Shown: piece after piece, positions 57,342 through 64,000 of the stretch
How positions within the stretch are numbered: the first letter of the stretch is position 1
Layout: each line of letters begins with the position of its first letter
NCBI GenBank assembly: GCA_022578605.1
Contig: MU394123.1
Location: 1-64,000, forward strand
Direction: 5' to 3'
DNA: 64,000 nt
Source of the DNA: Camillea tinctor
Lineage: Eukaryota > Ascomycota > Sordariomycetes > Xylariales > Xylariaceae
The notes under the pieces: generated by a model
Database searches by the model: none
What the model was told of the DNA's origin: nothing
Seen by the model: the letters and a program-made list of their open reading frames with translations, nothing else
Made by a program: the position numbers and the translations under genes

Positions 57342-58854
57342 ATGTCAAAAAGGATACATATCCCCGATTTCGAGGCAAACTGGATGTGGCCTCGACGAAT
57401 GAACCCGCACACAGAGGAAATCAGACAGGAATGCCAGGACTGGGCCGCGAGCTTCGGGGCCTTTACACCGAAAGCGCAGCGAGCCTTCGACAAATGTGAC
57501 TTCGGTGCGTGCAACAACCACGTTCCTTGCTAACTGTACCCCTATAGGGGCCGTGCTAACAACTCTATCCCATCAAAGCTCTTTTGGCAGGTCTTTCATA
57601 TCCATGGCTGACCAAGGGTAAGGTTTCCCATATTCCATCTTGTATCTATCCGCCTCCTTAATTCTCTAAATCTCTCGGGGAAAAGAGGAAGAAAGAAACA
57701 CCTGCTAACCCAATGGACTTTAGAACAGCTCAGGACGGGATGCGAGCTGATGAACGTGTTCTTTATGTTTGATGAGCACTCAGACAAGTGCAGCGCAGCT
57801 GAGGTCTGGGAGCAGGTCGACATCCTCATGGATGCCGTGGGCGATCCGACGAAGCCGCGCCCAGAAGGAGAATGGGTCGGTGGTGAAATCGTGCGACAGT
57901 AGGAACTCCCACACCTCCTTTCCTTTTCATAACGCAAAGCAATTTCAGCGCCGTTTTAACACACTCTTCATAGGTTTTGGGTCCGCGCCATCGCGGGCTC
58001 GAGCAAATCATTCCAGCGACGCTTCCTTCAGACGTGGGAGGAATTCTTGCACGGTACAGCACAGCAAGCCGAGGACCGGTGCTGTTCGTACATCCGCGAT
58101 TTTGACAGCTATATGCAGGTGCGGCGACGGACAGTGGGGACACTTCCGTCGTTCAGGGTGCTAGAAATGGCCCTGGAAATACCAGATGAGGTCATTGAAC
58201 ACGCCGTGATCCAGGAGCTTGAGCTGCTTGCAACAGACCTCACAATCTTCTCCAACGTGAGTAACCTCCACCGGGCCATCCCTTAATAAGCTGAAGGTTT
58301 GCCCGAGGACTGACTCGTGCCGCGCTATACCAAATAAATAGGACATCCTATCTTATCCCAAAGAGTCCGCCAACAATGATTCCGATCATAATCTCGTCAC
58401 CATCGCCATGTCGGAGCATGGCTTCGATGTGCAAGGAGCTGTGGATTGGATCGGGTCGCTGCACGCCCGAGCGGTGCGACGCTTCAACCAGCTGTATGGG
58501 GTGATACCGCGGTGGGGCGGGCCCGTCGACTTGGACGTGCAGTCGTACCTCAACGGCGTGGCACATTTCACCGTTGGAAACGTGCACTGGAGCTTCGAGA
58601 GCTCACGGTACTTCGGAGTCCGAGGGCTTGAGGTCAAGGAGAGCCGACAGATGCACCTGCTGCCGATGCCGATGCCGCCAGGCCCCCTCTCTCAGAGGAG
58701 CAAGGCTAAAGGAGACGGAAGAGGGAAGATGGCGGGCGAAAGCACTACCTCTTGCCACCAGGCTATCGGTCCGATCGTCATGGATGAGGACGCGGTCATG
58801 CGCAGTCAAGCAGCGACGATTTTGAAAGGCCGGGAGAAAGTGTTGTGCGGGTGA
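57342..58854 (+). CDS. Class I terpene synthase (sesquiterpene-type cyclase)
   Basis: Exons 57342-57504, 57579-57617, 57724-57898, 57974-58256 and 58342-58854 give 390 residues. I start at ATG 57342 ([10 protein letters not shown]); the frame extends upstream only to a TTG. The N-terminal [10 protein letters not shown] and [14 protein letters not shown] match fungal cyclases. The metal-binding Asp-rich motif is D84-E-H-S-D88 in [12 protein letters not shown]. The NSE triad is N220-D221-I-L-S-Y-P-K-E228, completed only across the fourth intron. An RY pair follows in [10 protein letters not shown] near the end of the domain. All catalytic motifs are intact, so it should cyclise farnesyl (or geranyl) diphosphate. 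No P450, transporter or regulator lies beside it in this window. The C-terminus has a long charged tail. Confidence 0.93.
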
Positions 58855-59619
58855 TTGAGAATACTGTTTGGCCAAGGATACGTAGATGGTTTGGTCAAGT
58901 AGGGCCATGTAAGTGTATTATATTGCTGTGCATCTGGCTTTCGATGTTCCCTATTCTCCTATTGCTAGTTATAGATGATAGATTCTCTCGAAGCCTTTTC
59001 ATAGAGTCGGATGGGAAGCGGTTGACGGGCCCGCATTCGTTTTACATAACCTAACCTAGAATATTATATGTCCAGATAGAGATACGGAGTAATATCTCGC
59101 TACATGTGACTTACAAGTGCTTGGATGTCCACTACCTGGTATGTTATTAAGTTCTCCATTCCACGAACCAGGGAGTCCCGACAAGCTGGAACCGTCCTGT
59201 TGGGAGATAACAAAACAAACTATGCTACCCCTGATAGGCCGCCTCGGCCCTTGATCGTGGATCTGCACTGAGCAGGTGCATGGGTACTTCAAGTAAACCC
59301 TTAAAATAGGGAAATAATTCTTGGTGTTGGTTATTGCGTGTGTATGTGTATATGTGTAGGTATGCGCGCGCGTAAGGTGTTATATATATTTTTTTAGTTG
59401 TTTCTAAAGATGGAGTCAGAATGGAATTTTGTTGTATCAGATTCCTCGACTATCTACGGCAACACAATAGCAACAGCGGTACGATGGCAGCTATAAAAAC
59501 AACTCACCATGTGAATGTGGCAAGAGTCAGAAGAACAATCATCTCTTCCCATCTGACTCATTTTTTCTTCTTTCTTTTTTCCCCCCTTGCTATTTTTCTC
59601 CCTTCGCCCCTTTCAAGAA
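58855..59619. other. Intergenic spacer with pyrimidine-rich leader
   Basis: No gene. A TG/TA-rich run (about 59335-59370), a tatatatattt box near 59381-59391 and a long T/C tract (59560-59612) lead up to the RBR gene and probably form its promoter and 5' leader. Confidence 0.5.
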
Positions 59620-60679
59620 ATGGGTTGGGCTCGCCTATGCGATGATACCGTGTTGTACACGGACAAAAACACTTTCAAAATGATAGAAAACCCACCTAAT
59701 ATAAAACGAACAGACGATCTGTGCGCAAGCAAACAGCTGGAATGTGCCATTTGTATGGGTATTGTTTCCCTGGATGATCTCACAACGATTTCTCTAGATT
59801 GCAGTGGCAGCTGTGCCTATCACCAAGAGTGTCTGCAGGGCGTCTTTCGCAACGCCACGACGTGCAGTGTTTACTTCCCGGCGAGATGCAACTGCAGGAT
59901 TGTTATCGATTTGACCGAAGACATAAAGGATTTTCTTGGAGACCTCGTGACGGATGAGTATTATGATAAGCAGTGGAGGTATCTCAACTCAGACCGAGTC
60001 TACTGCTGGGGACCAGACTGCCAGGCTTTCATTCCACCATCTGCAAGATCAGACGGATGCGGGCAATGTGCTGTGGCGGGCTGTGGTAAAAAGACTTGTG
60101 TCATATGCGGCAGAGAGATGCACGAAGATGATTGCGAGGAAGACACGAGCGAGGCGGCACTTGCGGAGCTGGGCGAAGGAGAAGGGTGGCAGAAGTGTAG
60201 ACACTGTGGGCGATGGATAGAACATGCAGGAGGTTGCAATGACATCGAGTAGGTCTTAGAAACCCAAGGACTTTCCATGCTGCGAGTCGTGGCCGAGCTA
60301 GGTACATAACTAACCAACCGGACCTCTCTCTAGATGCGTATGCGGCTTCAGGTTCTGTTATGTGTGCGGGAAGCCCAGCGGGGAATGTGAGTGCAAGGAA
60401 CTTCCTAGAGAGGTGATCATGAGGGAGAGCGCGTTGCACAATGCGAGACTGAACTACTCGGGCGAGAAAGCGTCGAGGTACAAAGAGAGCGAGCAGGCTG
60501 TTGACCAAGCTGTCTGTGACCACTCGGGGACGTTTAAGGGGCTTGAAGGGACGATGCAGTGCGAAGGATGCGAGCATCTATCAAGCGATAGTTACCAGTG
60601 TAGGAGGTGCAACAAGGTGGCATGTTATGACTGCTTCAGAAACAGGCCGCATCCTCGTGAGCAGGTGCAGACCGGTTAA
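59620..60679 (+). CDS. RBR (RING-between-RING) E3 ubiquitin ligase
   Basis: Exons 59620-60248 and 60334-60679 give 324 residues from ATG 59620 (MGWARLCDDTVLYTD); the frame upstream lacks an ATG, and a second ATG is at 59677. RING1 is LECAICMGIVSLDD ... CSGSCAYHQEC ... ARCNC. The IBR part is RVYCWGPDCQAFIPP ... QCAVAGCGKKTCVICGREMH. RING2 is QKCRHCGRWIEHAGGCNDIE joined over the intron to CVCGFRFCYVCG, with the catalytic cysteine in GGC. RBR ligases form a ubiquitin thioester on that cysteine before transfer. After RING2 comes an extra cysteine cluster (QCEGCEHLSSDSYQC, RRCNKVACYDC), not usual for short fungal RBRs. Substrate unknown. Confidence 0.9.
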
Positions 60680-60961
60680 CTTATATGAGGGAAGGGCACC
60701 TAGGGTTATGATGTTTCAAGAAGAAGCTCATGTGAGTTGAGCTGGGATGAGACTGATGAGAGATCATGAGGTTAGGCTTTAGAAAGAATGTCTGGATAAA
60801 TGTATAGCTTATAAGATTTAACAAGTTTTAAGACTAAATCGGTTAGGTGCTTATCTACCTAGGTACATACGGTTAGGTGGGTTGTAGGTTAAAAAAAAAA
60901 AGGTCATCATTTGGAAGTTCCAACCAGGTTGAGACGGGAATTACCTAGGTTAGGTTAGGTA
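60680..60961. other. 3' region of the RBR gene
   Basis: No gene. Contains CTACCTAGGTACATA (about 60855), an A-run (60890-60900) and TTACCTAGGTTAGGTTAGGT just before the element at 60962. Confidence 0.6.
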
Positions 60962-61402
60962 CAGTGGGTGGAAATTGAAAACGACCAATTTTTCCCACCT
61001 CACTTCAACTATATAACCTTACTTATTTAAATAGCTACAACTTTTAAAGTATAACGTATTAAAATAAATAAAAAATATATTTATTAATATTAAGCATTAA
61101 ATTTTATTAATATAGCTTTTATTTATTTTTTATATTTTTATATATAAAGTTATATTTAAAAATAAATATACGGTTATTTTAGCCATTGTTTTTAATATTT
61201 AAATTTAATAGGATAAAAAAATGTTTTTTATTATTTATTAATTAAAAAAAAAATGTAAAAAATAAAATAAAAGCAGTACATACTTAAATAAATATTATAT
61301 ATTACATAAATTATTTTTTATCGTTTTAAATACTTATAGTTGTCAAATAAACTGGTGATTTCGAGGGGGAAAAAATTGGTCGTTTTCAATTTCCACCCAC
61401 TG
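60962..61402. mobile_element. AT-rich 441-bp MITE with TA target duplication
   Basis: Terminal inverted repeats start CAGTGGGTGGAAATTG and stay identical for about 35 bases (through GAAAACGACCAATTTTT). TA flanks each side (60960-60961 and 61403-61404), as for Tc1/mariner/pogo elements. The interior is almost pure A+T with no coding capacity. The termini differ from those of the 1296-2135 element, so it belongs to another family. Confidence 0.85.
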
Positions 61403-61453
61403 TAAGTAACCAATCGACCTTTAGGTAACCTACCCACTAACCTGACCTAATCA

Positions 61454-61496
61454 ACTTCCCTGCTCTACTTCCCTTGCTCTACTTCCCTTGCTCTAC
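61454..61496. repeat. Short tandem repeat, 14-base unit
   Basis: CTTCCCTTGCTCTA repeats about three times (first copy one base shorter), about 115 bases upstream of the stomatin-like gene start. Confidence 0.8.
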
Positions 61497-61608
61497 CTAA
61501 TCCTCCCAGCTTTTTTAACTTCTCTCTTTACACTCGACATTGACATAGCAGCAGTCCAATAATCCACGAACACGGGTTTTAGATCTGATCTGCAATCCAT
61601 ATCCACTC

Positions 61609-63020
61609 ATGTCGTTGATACGGGCGGAGAAGGCCCTGGCGCCCAGCATACGGCGTGCAGGAAGAAGAGTAGCTGCAACCACGGCAGCATCAGCAGCAAA
61701 CACGCGAGCACAAACGGGAATAGCCTCACTTAGACTGCGCAACTTGACCACAACCACCACCACTACCAATACTCTCACCCCCGCCCTAACCGTCGGAGCC
61801 CTGCGATCATTCCATAATACTCCTCGGCCTCTCGCCCCCCTCCCGAACCCCGCCGGCGGTATCCCGCCCTCCTACTTCCAACGCCCCTCTCTCCCCGCCA
61901 ACACCATCGTCCGCTTCGTACCTCAACAGACTGCCTGGATTGTCGAGCGCATGGGCAAGTTCAGCCGTATTCTAGAGCCCGGCCTCGCCATTCTCGTGCC
62001 CTTCCTCGACCGCATTGCCTATGTCAAGAGTCTGAAGGAGGTTGCCATTGAGATACCTAGCCAGAGTGCCATCACTGCCGACAATGTCACCCTCGAGCTC
62101 GACGGCGTGCTCTATACCCGTGTCTTTGACGCCTACAAGGCTAGGTAACCCATCCGTTACCCTTACCTATTTGTATCTATATATAGGTCTACTGCTTGTT
62201 GCTGACATTGCCTTCTCTCCTCTTTACCAGCTATGGCGTGGAGGATGCCGAGTACGCCATCTCCCAGCTCGCCCAGACCACCATGCGCAGCGAGATCGGC
62301 CAGTTGACCCTCGACCACGTGCTGAAGGAGCGCGCCGCACTCAACACCAACATCACCGCCGCCATCAACGAGGCTGCCCAGGCCTGGGGCGTTACCTGCC
62401 TACGGTATGAGATCCGGGACATCCACGCCCCTGCCCCCGTTGTCGAGGCCATGCACCGCCAGGTTACCGCTGAGCGATCCAAGCGCGCCGAGATTCTCGA
62501 CTCCGAAGGCCAGCGTCAGAGCGCCATCAACATCGCCGAGGGTAAGAAGCAGAGTGTCATTCTAGCCTCCGAGGCCTTGCGTGCCGAGCAGATCAACCGC
62601 GCCAGTGGTGAGGCCGAGGCTATCCTCATGAAAGCCACTGCCACCGCCTCGGGCATCGACGCTATCGCCCGCAGCATTGGCGAGGGCGGCGCCTCCGCTC
62701 AAGGCGCCGTCAGCCTCAACATTGCTGAGAAGTATGTCGATGCCTTCAGTAAGCTCGCCCGCGAGAGCACCGCTGTCGTCGTCCCCGGTAACGTCGGTGA
62801 CATTGGAGGCATGATCGCTGCCGGTCTCAGCGTCTATGGTAAGGTCGGCGAGGCCCAGGGCCGCGCTATGGCCAAGGACTTGCTTGCTGCAAAGACCGGT
62901 GGCAACAATGCCCCAGAACCGGAGGAAGAGCAGGTCCAGTTGTCTTCATCCAAGCCGTCCAACAGCAGCGTGATCGACTCGGTGGTTCGCGAATTCGATA
63001 ATACGACCGGGCAAAGATAA
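61609..63020 (+). CDS. Mitochondrial stomatin-like protein (SLP2/STOML2 type)
   Basis: Exons 61609-62144 and 62231-63020 give 441 residues. The N-terminus is long, basic and rich in Ala, Arg and Thr, as in a mitochondrial leader. The SPFH/band-7 domain shows NTIVRFVPQQTAWIVERMGK, GLAILVPFLDRIAYVKSLKE and the conserved SAITADNVTLELDGVLY. Across the intron come YGVEDAEYAISQLAQTTMRS, EIGQLTLDHVLKERAALN and RYEIRDIHAPAPVVEAMH. A helical, Ala/Glu-rich coiled coil and the conserved C-terminal SLNIAEKYVDAFSKLA follow. SLP2 proteins scaffold inner-membrane microdomains and respiratory or protease complexes. GC-rich codon use matches a well-expressed housekeeping gene. Confidence 0.95.
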
Positions 63021-64000
63021 CTACCCCATGTTCTGTATTACTGAATTATCTCTAGTCAGGGAAGTTACGGGTAGGTGAATCCCGTATTTTTGCGTTAAAA
63101 AAACCCCGATCGATCACCGTCCTGGTATGCAGCGATATAATAAAGTAGACAATTAGGTGATGATTTGGTCATGACGGTATAAAAAAGGGGGTGGGAAGGG
63201 GTAGGTAAGGGAGGGCAAGAAAAGGTCGATTAGTTGGTTGGTTTGAGGAATGAGGAAGGAGGTTATTTCTGTAAAACTTCAAAAAGGGCCTATCAGGAGG
63301 GCAGAACTGGAAAGGGAAGGAGAAGGGGCTGTATCCGGATTTCTCAGCTCCTTCTGTGTCTATCTTGTGCTTCTGTACTATCTGTTTTACTAAAGAAATA
63401 TCTATGCAAACAAAAAGGAAATAAAGAAAAAGGGAACGGAACGGAATGGAACGGAGGAAAACTCTCCACTCAACGTCTTGAGAGAGAGTACGAAGTCGGG
63501 CTGGAGGGCCTGGTTTTGATGAAAGAAGGGAGGGGGTGCAGAGAGGGACTAACGACATCAGTAGTTGAGAATCAAAAGAAGCCAAATACAAATAAAACCA
63601 GTGTGAAATCAAGTTCTCTTCATAAGAGGAAGAAAGGACTTGAGCGACGGAGAAGCAAGAAATGGGTTTCTGACCTATAGGCTATACCCGCCTACCTACC
63701 TATGCGCTTTAGATCTTAAGGGGAAGAAGAACTCAACACAATCCACCACCTATCAGTAGGTGGTGGATTGATCAAAAATATGTTATGTATACGTGGGCCC
63801 TACGGAATACACAATGGTATATAATCTGCCTATCTGCATAATGTACGTGCTTATTAAAGAGGAATGAAAAGTGGTTATATAACATCGTATTGCATTCGCA
63901 CTCTGCCACCTATACCTAGAAAGGTAGCCTATATTAAAGTCATAAGTCATCCTTTTACTGATGAACAGGAAATATAAACACTACTAGGTTAGGTAGGCGC
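63021..64000. other. Downstream region to the window end
   Basis: Frames on both strands here (for example 63169-63612 minus, 63234-63680 plus) are purine/pyrimidine-rich and show no domain, so I call no gene. It holds a perfect 14-base inverted repeat at 63739-63770 (listed separately). Confidence 0.5.
63739..63770. repeat. Perfect 14-bp inverted repeat (hairpin)
   Basis: CAATCCACCACCTA is followed by a 4-base loop (TCAG) and the exact reverse complement TAGGTGGTGGATTG. Such a hairpin could act at the RNA 3' end or be a foldback relic. No poly-T tract follows it. Confidence 0.7.

Noticed and set aside
63169..63680. Overlapping 147- and 148-residue frames near the window end
   Set aside because: Both are purine/pyrimidine-biased sequence 3' of the stomatin-like gene with no domain and no supporting splice structure.

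Overview
This window is a chromosome end of a filamentous ascomycete. It opens with a CCCTAA telomere tract (1-95). Nearly all genes carry short fungal introns of about 50-160 bases with GT donors, CTAAC or CTGAC branch sites and AG ends. The gene content is typically fungal: LysM/CBM18 chitin-binding proteins, tyrosinase, class I terpene synthase, BBE-type oxidase, M14 carboxypeptidase and a rhodopsin-like membrane protein. The AT-saturated transposons and C-to-T style decay suggest repeat-induced point mutation (RIP). A Sordariomycete, perhaps Xylariales, is my inference from protein style only.

Layout. 1-5.1 kb is the telomere zone: a chitin-binding gene cut off beside the telomere, an 840-bp inverted-repeat element with TA duplications, and a 14-exon LysM/CBM18 gene intact except for one in-frame stop. 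5.2-16.5 kb is accessory DNA: an unknown 411-residue gene, a methyltransferase, a tyrosinase, and decayed relics (MFS transporter, ubiquitin-like-domain protein). 16.6-19.7 kb is the most interesting part: a viperin (RSAD2) homologue and a UMP/CMP-kinase-type nucleotide kinase transcribed divergently from one 1.26-kb intergenic region. 21-24.7 kb holds an F-box-like relic and an OPT oligopeptide transporter. 26-32 kb is housekeeping: an RGG-rich coiled-coil protein, the U1 snRNP protein LUC7 and the GPI transamidase subunit GPI16. 33-52.5 kb returns to secreted and membrane proteins: a small cysteine-rich secreted protein, a BBE-like oxidase, M14 carboxypeptidase, GH47 mannosidase, a single-pass surface protein, a conserved unknown, a BAHD-type acyltransferase and a rhodopsin-like protein. 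A gene-poor 4.9 kb follows. The last part has a terpene synthase, an RBR ubiquitin ligase, a second TA-flanked element and a mitochondrial stomatin-like protein.

How the genes fit together. The best functional pair is viperin plus nucleotide kinase. Viperins convert CTP (or a related nucleotide) to a 3'-deoxy-3',4'-didehydro chain terminator, and the kinase could supply that nucleotide pool; vertebrates pair RSAD2 with CMPK2 in the same way, but with a kinase of another family. The chitin-binding genes at the tip fit a fast-evolving subtelomere. The terpene synthase, tyrosinase, methyltransferase, BBE oxidase and acyltransferase are scattered and do not form an obvious biosynthetic cluster. 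Exon joins were worked out by eye, checked by reading frame and total length divisible by three, and have no transcript support.
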